64,000 bases of DNA from Pseudogymnoascus destructans. Its lineage: Eukaryota > Ascomycota > Leotiomycetes > Thelebolales > Thelebolaceae. Below, one piece after another: positions 11,605 through 22,430 of this stretch; positions within the stretch are counted from its first letter, which is position 1; each line of letters opens with the position of its first letter. The translations under genes and the position numbers were made by a program. The stretch covers positions 744,001 to 808,000 of the forward strand of contig NW_020167531.1 of NCBI RefSeq assembly GCF_001641265.1, written 5' to 3'. The notes under the pieces are model-generated. The model ran no database searches. It had not been told where the DNA came from and worked only from the letters and a program-made list of their open reading frames with translations.

Positions 11605-13299
11605 ATGCTTGCAAGAGCAGTGCGCGGCTCCCTGCGCGCCCCAGCGGTGAGGGCGGCGCCAGCAAGATTCCTGCCACCCTCAACAGCTCTATGGAGTCGG
11701 GGGCTTGCCGACCAGCGACCAACTCAGCCAAAGAAGCCGACAACCCAGCAAAGACCTTCATCGGAACTTCCAACGAAGGCTTCTGCCGGCGGCACTGCGG
11801 CTGGTGCAGATGGGAAAGCGTCATCCATCGAGGACCCTGACGTATCTTGCCAACAACCCGAATTCGAAACCCAAGCATCACCATCGGAGAATGCCCCACA
11901 GAACGAATCCGCATCTACCAACGGCGCGGCGCAACACTTCAAACTGCCTGATCTCAGGGGAGGCCTGCCATCGACGCTGGAGTTCGAATCCAGAGGTAGC
12001 ACAGCCAACGAATCTGCGGCATCGGCCCTGAACCTTACGGAAGACCCACATGAAGCAACTGGCGGAGGTGGACGAGGGCCGAAAGGCGAGCTCCCCGCCT
12101 CGGCATACGTATCATCTTCGGAGAAGAAGCGTGCTCGTGTCGCGAACTACCTGTACGGGTCGTTTTTCGCAACATGCATTGCCGCCTACGTATACTTGGG
12201 CAGAAACTGGGAGTCGGAGGAGGAAGAGCGACAACACGTCGATGCGCCCTCTGGATGGTCTCTTGGACTCATGTGGGCTCGTTTCCGAGCTCGCACGGGA
12301 GACCAGCTGAGCTACTACAGCGAGCCGACATTCAAGAAGCTCTTGCCTGACGTTGACCCAAGCTTCGGGCGCCCATATACACTGGTTTTGAGTTTGGAGG
12401 ATCTGCTCATCCACAGTGAGTGGTCAAGAGAGCACGGATGGCGAATGGCAAAGAGGCCGGGTGTGGACTACTTCCTGAGATACCTCAGCCAGTACTACGA
12501 GCTGGTTATATTTACCTCCGTCCCATGGGCCATCGGCGAGCCAGTTATTAAGAAGTTGGACCCATACCATGTCGTCACCTGGCCATTGTTCCGAGAGGCT
12601 ACAATGTACAGAAAGGGCGAATATGTGAAGGTATAACTTGCAAGTCATTGGATTGGTGACATTAAGCTAACTATCTGCCAGGATCTCTCCTACCTGAACC
12701 GTGACCTTTCAAAGGTCATTATACTCGACACTTCCAAGGCCCACACGGAAGAACAGCCCGAAAACGCCATCATCATGCCCAAGTGGAAGGGAGATTCCAA
12801 GGATAAGGAGCTGGTTTCACTCATTCCATTTCTCGAGTACATACCCACCATGGCCGTTCCAGATGTGAGGAAGGCCATTGCCTCATTCGAAGGAACTCAT
12901 ATCCCAACTGAATTTGCGGCACGTGAAGCCGTCGCCCGTAAGAAGTTCATGGAGCAAATTGAAGCTGAGAAGAAGAAGAAGCCGAAGAAGGGCGGCGTCA
13001 GCTTCTTGAACTCTGCTCTTGGCATCAAGCCACAGGCTGCCTTTGAAGGAGAGCAGTCAGCCAGCGAGGCGTTTGCCCAGGGTAAGATGTTGCAGGATCA
13101 GGCGAGAGAGAGAGGCCAGAAGAACTACGAGGCTTTGGATAAGATGATTAGGGAGGAGGGTGAGAAGTGGCTGAAGGAAGAGGCTGCGCATGAGGAGATG
13201 GCGAAGCAGGAGGGCATGAAGGCTATGAAGAGCGGGCTGACTGGGTTCTTTGGTGTGTCTGGAGATAAGCCCAATGAGCCTTCGCCCTCGTCCTCGTGA
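11605..13299 (+). CDS. TIM50: Mitochondrial import inner membrane translocase subunit Tim50
   Basis: Tim50 is the TIM23-complex receptor that takes presequence proteins from the TOM complex in the intermembrane space. Two exons (11605-12630 and 12682-13299, one 51-nt intron ending CTATCTGCCAG) give 547 residues. The N-terminus (MLARAVRGSLRAPAVRAAPA) is a basic, acid-free mitochondrial presequence. A low-complexity linker leads to a single membrane helix at about residues 180-199 (NYLYGSFFATCIAAYVYLG). The FCP1/NIF-type domain follows (from ~255): GRPYTLVLSLEDLLIHSEW, RPGVDYFLRYLSQYYELVIF, then WPLFREATMYRKGEYVKDLS. The phosphatase DxDx(T/V) motif is replaced by SLEDL, as in other Tim50 proteins, so it should be catalytically inactive. 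The C-terminus is lysine- and glutamate-rich and probably coiled. Confidence 0.95.
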
Positions 13300-13738
13300 A
13301 CAGGGAATGCCATGGGTGGGTGTGGCACTTGAGTCGAGGGGAAGCACCCCCTGCGACTGTCCGAGTCCCTAACTCAACTCTCATCTCTTTTGTATGTTGG
13401 TTTACGTTGCGAAGGTACGATCTCGGTGTCTGAAAAGTGTGCGAAATTGTACAATACATCGGTTGGATTGGGTAGGGCTGTAAGATATATATAGATGGGG
13501 TGTAACGAATAATATACTTTCCATGAATTTATTTTGTCATACTTATCAGGGTTAGCAATTCGAATATAAACTTGAATTCGGCAAACGAGTAAAATCTCAC
13601 CTGCGCATGCGTAGGTGATTCCTCGTTTCCAACGAGAAGTTTGAAATAAAGCCATGTAAACATTGTTTTTAGAGTATAAATTGCTCTATATAGCCTATGG
13701 CCTACTATATACTAGAACCTATGCCACCACTGTACAAT
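13300..13738. other. Noncoding flank between TIM50 and the hAT element
   Basis: TIM50 3' flank passing into AT-rich DNA with many stops in all frames. It marks the change from gene-dense to repeat-dense sequence. No feature is seen. Confidence 0.5.
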
Positions 13739-16426
13739 CATATTGTCAGTGTTCGGCAGATACTACCCAGGTAGTATCTGGGTCCTCGCCAGGTAAGGTA
13801 AGTATCTGAGCGACTTTGCTCAGGTAAGGTAGGTATTTACAGATACTTTAGCAGGTAGTTGAGCCTCAATTCCGTATACAAAAATGACGCTTTTGATATT
13901 TGAAATAGATAATGATATGTAACTAGAATATGTAACTAGAAAAGTGAAACTCGTGACAAATATAATAATAAAATAGACAGCCCCTATTCCTATTCTTCTG
14001 CCTCATCATCTGCATCATCACCGTCGCTGTCGGCATCTGGTAAATAACCCCAATTCCGTAAGCAAAGCAGATATCTAATTGTCGATGGCGACAATCTATT
14101 CCTTTTCTTAGTAATGATATCGCTACCATTGCTAAATACCCGTTCTGATGGTGCTGATGTCGCAGGAATTGCAAGATGGTCTCGAGCAACTTGAGCAATT
14201 ATTGGATATTGATATTGCTTTGCAGACCAATATTTGAGAATATCAGTATGCTCACCAGGCCGTGGTTCAAGCATCCATCGTTTCCATTCTGGTTCTTCAA
14301 ATGATATACCCTCTGATGCAAATAAATCTTCATCAGAATCTGGTTCTTGCACTCTAGTATTTGCATTTCCTAATGCATCTGCAAGAGCTGTTTCACGTTC
14401 AATACGCTCTGTATCAAGATGATATTGCCATGTCTTATATGTTCTACAAACATCTTCAAACTGTGCTCTTGCCCGTGTGATTCGTACATGATCTGTACTA
14501 TCTGGATATATCTTTTTAAACACTGTATGGTTCATCCGTGGATCGCAAATTGTAGCTACAGCTGAGTGCTTACATTGCTGATTTGTTGCAAGAGTATAAT
14601 ACGCGTGAAGCTTTTGATAAGCTACTGTGCATGCAATACCAATTGCTGAGTGCTCGCCAACTTCTTGTTGCATCTTCTTAACTTTATTTATCATTTTAAG
14701 ATAAAGTGGAATAGCAAAGTTAAGTGACGGATATGTATCACTTTGTAGCCGTCTTGATGGTTTGAGAAATATTAAGAACAGTCGTTCAAGATCTTTAATA
14801 ACAGCCCAATCTCCTGTAGTTAATGCAATATCTTTCATACTAATATCAAGCTGTTGTGTTATGCATACTGCTGTGATTGGTATTTGGAGTTTTAATGCTG
14901 TATCAAGCATACGATGTGTTGAATTCCATCGTACTGGCATATCAAGTGATAGTTGCTGTGGTTTTAAACCTATAGCTTTGACTTGTCGTTGTAAAGCATC
15001 CTTCCATGCTCGTCGATTACGAAAGACATAGATATGTCTTCGTAGCTTTGCAAGAGCATTCATGACTTCCACATGACTATCTCTACTAAATGGAATCCGA
15101 GCTGCACCTTGCTCACACCGGTATGTCTCTGTCTCTACATCTGGTTCTGCTTTTAAACTCGTAAGAGCGGCTTGAACTGCGAGATTTATGATATGTGCAA
15201 TACACCGGACATCGCCTTCTTTGACAGTAAATGTCCAAGGTTGTTGAGTTGATGTTTGGGCGTTGCTAGCCAATTTCTCATATTCTGAGAGCATCACAGT
15301 ATTTGATGATGCGTTGTCTCAGGTGCATGTAAAGATAGCGCCTGTAATAGCTATACTATCTGTTACAGCTGCTAATTGCTGAGCTAAGTATTCACCGCTA
15401 TGAATAGGCTCTTGAAGATGTATCACATCAAGCAATTTTGATTTCTGCTGCCATTTATCATTAATCCAATGAGCGGTAACAGCAGCATACTCTGTATAGT
15501 TCCGTGCAGACCATGCATCTGTCGTTATGGATATCCGGCCTCCATGTATAATATGAGAATGGAGTTCAAGCTGTAGTATGCCTCAGTGATATGAGAATTG
15601 GCGTTGTAGTTCTCGGTGCAATGTTCTTGACGAAAGTGATAACACAGATGGACTTAAGAACCGTACTAATTGACGATATGAATAGCTTTCGATAATGCGT
15701 AAAGACAGGTTATTAGATACTATAAACGATAGCACTAACTCTCTATATTTGGCTGGATTGTTTGTTGGTCTTGATTCATGGGTCGCTGGTCTCCGAGGCT
15801 CAAAAAATGATGATGTGCTGCTAGATTGACTTGAAGGCGCTGTATTCTTGTGTTTAAGAGCATCATAGATTCCTTTATGCTTAAGACTATAGTGTTTCCA
15901 AAGATTGCCAGTTGAAGCAGCAGCTTGAGCATGGGTTTGAGCTGCGGGCGAGTATCCGCAATTAGGCTGCATACAGCATACTTTGATAGTTGGCGGGTTG
16001 CTCTCAAGTAGTATTCTTGAATATAGTTCCTTCGTGAACAGCAGCGACTGCGTTGGCGGTAGCATTTGGCTAGGCGGGTGTAGACGGACAGGAATTGGAT
16101 TTGATTGCTGAAAAGGGGTAAAAAGCCCTGGTAGGGCTGGCTCATCGTGAGGATTATAGCCATCAAGGTCCGTCGGCACGTCTGACAACGGAGAGTCACT
16201 CATTTTCACGGCAATTATCACCATATCAAGCATGAAGACGAGTATTTCAACGTTAGCATTTGTGCGGCTTGGCTACACTTGGCAATACTTGGCATGTATC
16301 TGGGTAAGTATCTGAAAATACCGGGATACTCAGGTATTTTGAGAATGAGCCCAGGTAGGTACTTACCCAGGTAATTACCTGAACACCACAGGTAATCAGG
16401 TATCTGTGCCGCACACTGCATATTGT
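13739..16426. mobile_element. hAT-superfamily DNA transposon with 8-bp target duplication
   Basis: The element runs 13747-16418 (2672 bp) and is flanked by a perfect 8-bp duplication, CATATTGT, at 13739-13746 and 16419-16426. Imperfect inverted termini begin CAGTGTTCGGCA on the left and, reversed, CAGTGTGCGGCA on the right. Subterminal DNA on both sides is dense in AGGTA and GTATCTG motifs, which are likely transposase-binding repeats. An 8-bp duplication, CAGTG ends and a dimerisation-domain transposase all fit hAT. The transposase carries two nonsense codons, so this copy is non-autonomous now. Confidence 0.93.
13990..16203 (-). pseudogene. hAT transposase with two in-frame TGA codons
   Basis: One continuous minus-strand frame of 738 codons from the ATG at 16203 (MSDSPLSDVPTDL) to 13990, interrupted only by TGA at 15585-15583 and 15321-15319. 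The N-terminal part has a CC...C...H...KH zinc-binding pattern (CCMQPNCGYSPAA...HYSLKHKG) like a BED finger. The middle has the RNase-H-like core with DNASSN just after the second TGA and CIAHIINLAVQAAL. The C-terminus is the hAT dimerisation domain: ILKYWSAKQYQYPIIAQVAR, then SAPSERVFSNG. Apart from the two stops there is no frameshift over 2.2 kb, so the loss of function is recent or the stops arose by a specific mutation process. Confidence 0.9.
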
Positions 16427-17099
16427 TATTTTCTCGCCATAAACGAGCAATATCAATATCCTTCTTCATAAGTACTGCTCTTTTCCCTCGTGCCCCACCC
16501 ACAATGCATATAAGTAGCTGTAAAATCAACCTCCTTTCTTGCTATATCTACATCAACTTTATCAGCTGTACGCTCCTCCTAAAGAGTACTATAGAGTCTC
16601 GTTATAGATGAGAACTTGCCATACTTCTCCCAAAACACCTTCTAATCTCTCTAACACGTAACAAATGAGTAATAAACAAACTAACATAGTTGTTAGCATC
16701 GAGGTGATAAGGTGTGTTACAGTAGCTTACCCTCCATTAACACTAGTTATTCTTAATTACCTTCTAGTAAGTTAGAAGACTGTCTTTATATAGTATCTTC
16801 CAATACTAAGTAGTATACTTTAGTCGTTCATAACGAGGGTTTTTCTCTCGTCCTAGTTGAGGATAAGCTGTGGTAATTCCTTATATGCTTGATATGGTTT
16901 TGATAGTAGAATAGGAATTAATGAAATAAGAACAAGCTCTCCTTTATTAAGGAAATCAAGCTTTATATAATTCTCTGTTGTTAGTAGTGAGCCTTTTTGA
17001 TAAGGCTAGGTAGGGGGAGTAGCTAAGGTTGCTAAAGGGTAGGCAACTCTACTCTTTGACTTTCCTCGTTCTTAACGACCCTTTAGGTTCTTTGCCTAC
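16427..17099. other. AT-rich noncoding repeat flank
   Basis: AT-rich sequence with stops in every frame and no recognisable coding remnant. The solo LTR that follows was inserted into this DNA; the same sequence resumes at 18026. It may itself be decayed retrotransposon DNA, but I cannot identify ends. Confidence 0.4.
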
Positions 17100-18025
17100 T
17101 GTAATGGTGGGTGCACCAGATGTGAGAATCTAGCCACCCAAGGAAGGGATGAATTTACTAAGACAACACACTGTCTTAGAAAACAGAGCCAAAGGGTCGT
17201 AGCTTAGACTATTCCACAACGCAGCAATTAGGTGTGTGATGTAGTGAAGTGGTTCAGACAAGTTGCAACAAATGTTGAGTCTGGGAACTCAGGGATAAGT
17301 CAGAGGTTAACACCTCACTGACTTTTCAGAAACAAGGAGTAACAAGATCAATGCTTGGAAGCTTGGAAAAGACGTGGAAGTATGTGATAGTCGATTTACT
17401 GTATTGTCTGCTTGCCCTTTCTTAAGGAAAGGGCAATCCTATTTATGCTAAAGGAATGTAGTTCTCTCATTTTCCAAGACTTTCCATGACTTACCAGGCT
17501 TGGTAACTGTAGTCGACGTAAGAGAATCCCATAGAACCATCTCTTAGGTTCGTAGCCTATAGGAAGTAAAAGGAGGTCCAAGGTCAGAGTACCCCTATAG
17601 ACAAATTATGTCATAGACAAATTATGTCATAGACAAATTATGTCATAACTTAACCAATCTTGTGGGTAACTAAAGAGCGATGACATGTAATGAATCATAG
17701 AGGTTCGTAGGAGCTTTTAGAGCTATCGTTCATGCTCCTAGGCCTCTAGTTGGTAGAGATATGTCATGTGGTAGTATGAGTGATGTCATGTAATGAATCA
17801 TAGAGGGTTGTAGAGATATGCTATGTGGTAATATCGGCCCAGTAACTAAGGAGCGATGACGTGTAATGAATCATAGATGGTTGTAGCAATCGTTGAGTAG
17901 TATTGCTCTTGTTGTTGGTGTGATAAGCCAAAATATGTATAGTGACTTGTAGGTTTGAGGAGGAGATTTCCAAGTTTGCTCTTGAGTTTGATAGCAAACT
18001 GAGTGCAACGAATGTCAGTATGACA
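17100..18025 (-). mobile_element. Solo LTR of gypsy family A (minus orientation)
   Basis: 926 bp starting TGTAATGGTGGG and ending GTCAGTATGACA, the reverse complement of the LTRs of the complete element at 35917-42640. It is flanked by a perfect 5-bp duplication CCTAC (17095-17099 and 18026-18030), so it is a true insertion reduced to one LTR by LTR-LTR recombination. Internally it has three tandem copies of a 16-bp AGACAAATTATGTCAT unit near 17598-17647, where the other LTRs have one. Confidence 0.92.
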
Positions 18026-18126
18026 CCTACATTGTCCCTCTTCCTTTTTAGCTCATTTAGAACAACAAGTTTGTAGGATTCCTTGATAGGAACGATATAT
18101 TTCTTGCTATTATACCTTTAGCACCT

Positions 18127-18612
18127 AACGTACATGTATAGCGAACCGGCCAAAATTATCTACCCCCGCAACAAAAATTACGATAAATCCACCATGACAC
18201 TAGAAATCAATTGAAACTACTCAGAGTCCTCTTCCTCAGACATGTCTATTACAATCTGACAAGTGCGCGCATTGTGTCCAGTCTCTCCACACTTCCCACA
18301 GCGGCATGCACGCATTTCTTCCCTTGGCTTGCGACCACTGCTCGCCCTTATTTCCTGCTCTACTTGCTGCACAACATCCCTCTCGTCCTGTAGACCCTGC
18401 GCATCCTGTTGACTAAGTGATCCCCCTTGCTGTAGACGTGTTTTTTTAGCCCTCCGGCGCTTGCTTATTACTTCATTTGCCTGTCGGAGGTTCTGGTTCT
18501 CTGCCTTTAACAATGCTAATTGATGCATTATTTGCGATGCACCCTTTGTAAACTGGTCGACAGCTGCATAGATTGAGGTTGGAGAGCTATTTTGATGATG
18601 CGCAATTCAGTT
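18127..18612 (-). pseudogene. Fot/pogo-type transposase, C-terminal fragment
   Basis: A minus-strand frame from about 18612 to 18217 encodes the typical tail of fungal Fot1-like DDE transposases: a segment resembling SPTSIYAAVDQFTKGA, a coiled coil (LALLKAENQNLRQANEVISK), a basic cluster (RRRAKKTR), and a terminal zinc knuckle (CRCGKCGETGHNARTC) before an acidic end. The DDE catalytic core is missing; the upstream side abuts an LTR-B fragment. Downstream, at 18127-18170, ACGTACATGTATAGCGAACC resembles the terminal inverted repeat of this group. No partner end is present. Confidence 0.75.
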
Positions 18613-18627
18613 TTTAATGAAGGTAGA

Positions 18628-18819
18628 TGTAACGCTGACTTCTAAATGATAGTTAGTATTCTTTACAATACTGTAACGTGTTACTTGGAAAGCCTTTGTG
18701 TCTAATCCCCTGCCTCCTCTGTCAAGTCAACCTTATGCAAGAAACCTCTGTGTCTTCTACTTGAGCACGAAGCTCCTATCTAAGGAAATACTATCTACTT
18801 ATATAGTGGCGTCGTGCCT
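18628..18819. repeat. LTR-B fragment with inverted middle segment
   Basis: The ends match the reverse complement of the LTR of element B (compare 43026-43227 and the copy ending at 49751): TGTAACGCTGACTTCTAAA at the start and CTATATAGTGGCGTCGTGCCT-like sequence at the end. The middle (~18655-18760, with GTAACGTGTTACTTGG and CCTGCCTCCTCTG) runs in the forward orientation, so the middle is inverted relative to its flanks. Confidence 0.75.
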
Positions 18820-18913
18820 CATGGGTAATCTGGATAGTTGGCAGATAGCTAGATATTCAGGATAGTTCGTGGATAGCTCAACTATCCAATATCCACTAGT
18901 TTTTGCAACTATC

Positions 18914-19950
18914 TGTCATACTGACATTCGTTGCACTCAGTTTGCTATCAAACTCAAGAGCAAACTTGGAAATCTCCTCCTCAAACCTACAAGTCACTAT
19001 ACATATTTTGGCTTATCACACCAACAACAAGAGCAATACTACTCAACGATTGCTACAACCATCTATGATTCATTACACGTCATCGCTCCTTAGTTACTGG
19101 GCCGATATTACCACATAGCATATCTCTACAACCCTCTATGATTCATTACATGACATCACTCCTTAGTTACTGGGCTAATACTACACATGACATATCTCTA
19201 TCAACTAGAGGCCTAGGAACATGAACGATAGCTCCAAAAGCTTCTACAACTGTCTATGATTCATTACACGTCATCGCTCTTTAGTTACCCACAAGATTGG
19301 TTAAGTTATGACATAATTTGTCTATAGGGGTACTCTGACCTTGGACCTCCTTTCACTTCCTATAGGCTAGGAACCTAGGAGATGGTTCTATGGGATTCTC
19401 TTACGTCGACTACAGTTACCAAGCCTGGTTAGTCATGGAAAGTCTTGGAAAATGAGAGAACTACACTCCTTTAGCATAAATAGGATTGCCCTTTCCTTAA
19501 GAAAGGGCAAGCAGACAATACAGTAAATCGACTATCACATACTTCCACGTCTTTTCCAAGCTTCCAAGCATTCATCTTGTTACTCCTTGTTTCTGAAAAG
19601 TCAGTGAGGTGTTAACCTCTGACTTACCCCTGAGTTCCCAGACTCAACATTTGTTGCAACTTGTCTGAACCACTTCACTACATCACACACCTGATTGCTG
19701 CGTTGTGGAATAGTCTAAGCTACAACCCTTTGGCTCTGTTTCCTAAGACAGTGTGTTGTCTTAGTAAATTCATCCCTTCTCACATCTGGTGCACCCACCA
19801 TTACATAATGAATCATAGAGGGTTGTAGCAATCGTTGAGTAGTATTGCTCTTGTTGTTGGTGTGACAAGCCAAAATATGTATAGTAGGAGATTTCTAAGT
19901 TTGCTCTTGAGTTTGATAGCAAACTGAGTGCAACGGATATCAGTATGACA
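18914..19950. repeat. Rearranged gypsy-A LTR pair, head-to-head
   Basis: 18914-19805 is a plus-orientation LTR-A (starts TGTCATACTGAC, ends CACCATTACA) with a ~17-bp deletion near 19780. It is followed directly by 19806-19950, the terminal part of a minus-orientation LTR-A (TAATGAATCATAG ... CAGTATGACA). The junction lies in sequence common to both arms (TTACATAATGAATC), pointing to recombination between opposed LTRs. No matching 5-bp duplication is found around the pair. Confidence 0.8.
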
Positions 19951-20428
19951 GTCTCCTCATCCGGTCTCCTTCACCGGTCTCCTTTGCCGTTTTCGACCAC
20001 CGATTCTACCACCGTTCCCTCTGTCGTTTCCATCACCATTCGCCTCTGTCATTTCCTTCACTGTTTCGTCTGCCATTCTTCAGTTCCTCTTTGCCTTTCT
20101 TGCTTGGCTGGCGTGCCTTTCAACTCTTGTGGCTTCCTTGCCGCCGCTCCAACTCCTGGTCCCAGGACCGCCCATTGCCTCATCCACGGCCGCGATGGTT
20201 CCATTCGAGGAAACCAGAAACGCCCACCCTTGGTCTCACCCTGAGGACGCTGATAGTACTGTCCTCACTCCACGCTGACAGTGTCAGGTCTGAGGAGTGA
20301 GTGCTTCCAGTCAGTATTGGCAGTCGCTGTCATGGACTCATGACGATAGTGTGGCCGGCGACGGCAATATCACATCAACGGCCCCAGGATCACAAACGGT
20401 GAGCAAATTTTACTGTCATACTACTGTC

Positions 20429-20523
20429 AATTTCCTATCTACTCTAAAGCTTCAACCGTATGGGTTGAAGCTTTAGAAGAGTAGATAGGAAATTAAAGCT
20501 TCAACCGTATGGGTTGAAGCTTT
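20429..20523. repeat. Hairpin with duplicated GCTTCAACC arm
   Basis: 20429-20457 (AATTTCCTATCTACTCTAAAGCTTC...) is complementary to 20463-20494 apart from a 3-base insertion. It is followed at 20495-20523 by a second palindrome built of the same inner arm (AAAGCTTCAACC / GGTTGAAGCTTT around GTAT). The rest of 19951-20678 is noncoding, with direct CGGTCTTCGGACCGG-like repeats near 20540-20620. Confidence 0.8.
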
Positions 20524-20678
20524 GATCCTGGATTTTGGACGGTCTTCGGACCGGTGCACGGGCCAACTGACCGTGGGATGACCGGTGAAAATAGGTGTGA
20601 TCCCCGGACCGTCCTCGGACCCCTCGCCAAATACGTGGCGCGCCGGTAAGGTATATTTCCTACATACAAATTTATATA

Positions 20679-20803
20679 CGGAGTAGTAAAATTTTTACGC
20701 GTTTAAAAGATACTTGCAAGCATACACGTACCCATGCTCTTTCCCCTGTACAGTCCCCAATTTTCTCAGGATCCACATACAAAACTTATGAACATTACCT
20801 CCG
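20679..20803. mobile_element. Short TA-flanked MITE-like repeat
   Basis: 125 bp bounded by CGGAG...CTCCG and by TA on each side (20677-20678, 20804-20805). Its reverse complement is similar over most of its length to 25927-26046, including GAGCATGGGTACG and the AAACGCGT region, so it is a member of a dispersed family. Only the outermost bases form an inverted repeat. Confidence 0.6.
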
Positions 20804-21409
20804 TATTACTGTATCCTTCAACTTTTCGGCCATCTTTGTGGTAGGTGCCGTTTAAGCGAGCCTTGGCAATCCATCTTGAGTTGATCCTAGCGTTCCCCCT
20901 GACCTGTATCCTGGAGTAAAAGTAAGAGTAAGAGCGAGAGTAGCTATGAGAGTAGCTGCTATGAATACGAAAACACGAGAGCTAAGAGGAGCTAAGAATA
21001 ACCGAGTGTAACTCGCTTCCTAATTAAGATAAAGTAAGATTATAACTAACTTGGTAAATATTATAGTAAGATTATTATCATGTGACCGGTTTCTTAGGAG
21101 GCGGGTGGGGGACCGTGAGTTGTTAGCTTCAGACCAGACCAGACCATGGTCCGGTCTAGGGTGGGTCCCCCATGACGCAGCCTATCAAACGATTGATAGG
21201 GATTGTCAAACGATTAATAGGGTAGTTCGAATGCGAAGCTCGGTAAAAACTCAGCCTCTCTTTAAGTTACTGGGGTGCTGGTAAATATGTGTTGTATCAT
21301 TATCTGTGTGGGGGGATACCTAGCCAATTTGGGTGGGTTTCCGCAACTGAGCAGAAGTATCGCTATAGGGGCTTCCACAGGTAGGGCAATTGAATTAATT
21401 ATCTATCTA

Positions 21410-21597
21410 CGGAGGTAATGTTCAAAAGTTTTGTGAGTGGATCAAGTATGGGACCCCAGAATTTGTGCACAACAGCATAAACTCATGTATCGATCACATA
21501 TAAAATATGAGGCGAGATACACCATCGATTTGCGCGCAGCCCCGTACCTGGCTTTTATAGCCCCCCCCACTCACAAAACTTATGAAAATAACCTCCG
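21410..21597. mobile_element. MITE with 31-bp terminal inverted repeats
   Basis: 188 bp, flanked by TA. The left end CGGAGGTAATGTTCAAAAG and the right end read in reverse, CGGAGGTTATTTTCATAAG, continue as TTTTGTGAGTGG on both sides. It has no coding capacity. The same terminal sequence occurs at 20803 and 25927, defining one family (tentatively Tc1/mariner-like because of the TA). Confidence 0.8.
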
Positions 21598-21725
21598 TAC
21601 TGGGCCTACGTACTAACTTCTTTGTTGACCGGCTCCTGAAGCTAGCTCAGGCCTGAGGCCTGGTTGAGCTGGGCGACCCAAACCGTCTCAAACGCCCGGC
21701 TTCGCCTAAGCTACGCCCAGCTGTA

Positions 21726-21839
21726 CTATCCCACCCCCTGAATGATTGTAACTACCCGCTAATTTTGAAGTTTGGGGAAACCCACTTATAGCGATCGGTT
21801 TAGGTAAAAAGGCGTGACAATCATTCAGGGGGGGGATAG
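21726..21839. mobile_element. MITE with CTATCCC ends, TA-flanked
   Basis: 114 bp. Left end CTATCCCACCCCCTGAATGA; right end reversed CTATCCCCCCCTGAATGATT. TA at 21724-21725 and 21840-21841. No coding capacity. It splits a CCTACGCCCAGC-rich repeat that resumes after the next MITE. Confidence 0.8.
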
Positions 21840-21841
21840 TA

Positions 21842-22060
21842 CTCGTACTTTGGGTCAATAATTGTTAACAGGGGACCCATGTACGTAGTTCCACCTCGTC
21901 GCTGTTTTAAAAAGTTGCGAGGAATAACAATCTATATAACGCGTCACGTACGTACGAGTGGTAAAGCAGCATAACATTACTCGGGTTTTTATTGGACTAT
22001 ACTTCTACAAGGGGGAAGACGATCATTGCACGTTTAACAATTATTGACCCAAAGTACGAG
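21842..22060. mobile_element. MITE with perfect ~28-bp inverted repeats, TA-flanked
   Basis: 219 bp beginning CTCGTACTTTGGGTCAATAA and ending with its exact complement for about 28 bp. TA duplications are at 21840-21841 and 22061-22062. The left TA is also the right TA of the preceding MITE, so one inserted at the very edge of the other. The perfect repeats suggest recent insertion. Positions 22063-22430 are noncoding and serve as 3' flank of the rhodopsin-domain gene. Confidence 0.85.
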
Positions 22061-22430
22061 TAGACCTGGCGCTGATCCTTACGCCCAGCTTAAGCTGATG
22101 CCGATCCTACGCCCGCCCAGCTTTGCCCGGCATCAGTCTGCCCTACGCCCGGCATATATGGCAGTCCTACGCCACCTACGTGCAACAGTTCCCTCGTATG
22201 TATAATGTAGCCAAGAGTGAGTGGCTGAAGTTCTCCGCATCAGCACTTCCTCTTTGAGCCTCAAGAGTTTGTGCAGCTGTAGTGTAGGAGAGAATACGAT
22301 TATATTTTACGGCCACAGGGCGCTAATCTACATAATAAATAAAAGACCTAACGTCTATCCCAAGGCCTAGATACCCATCCGTTCCCAAGCTCCAAGCTGA
22401 ACCTAACAAGAAATTATTTACTCCTGATTA

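Noticed and set aside
13760..13870. AGGTA-rich repeats as a CRISPR-like array
   Set aside because: No regular spacers; the repeats are subterminal to a hAT element and the organism is a fungus.
20429..20523. Hairpin as a transcription terminator or riboswitch
   Set aside because: Eukaryotic nuclear DNA without adjacent gene; the duplicated palindrome is better explained as repeat or replication-slippage DNA.
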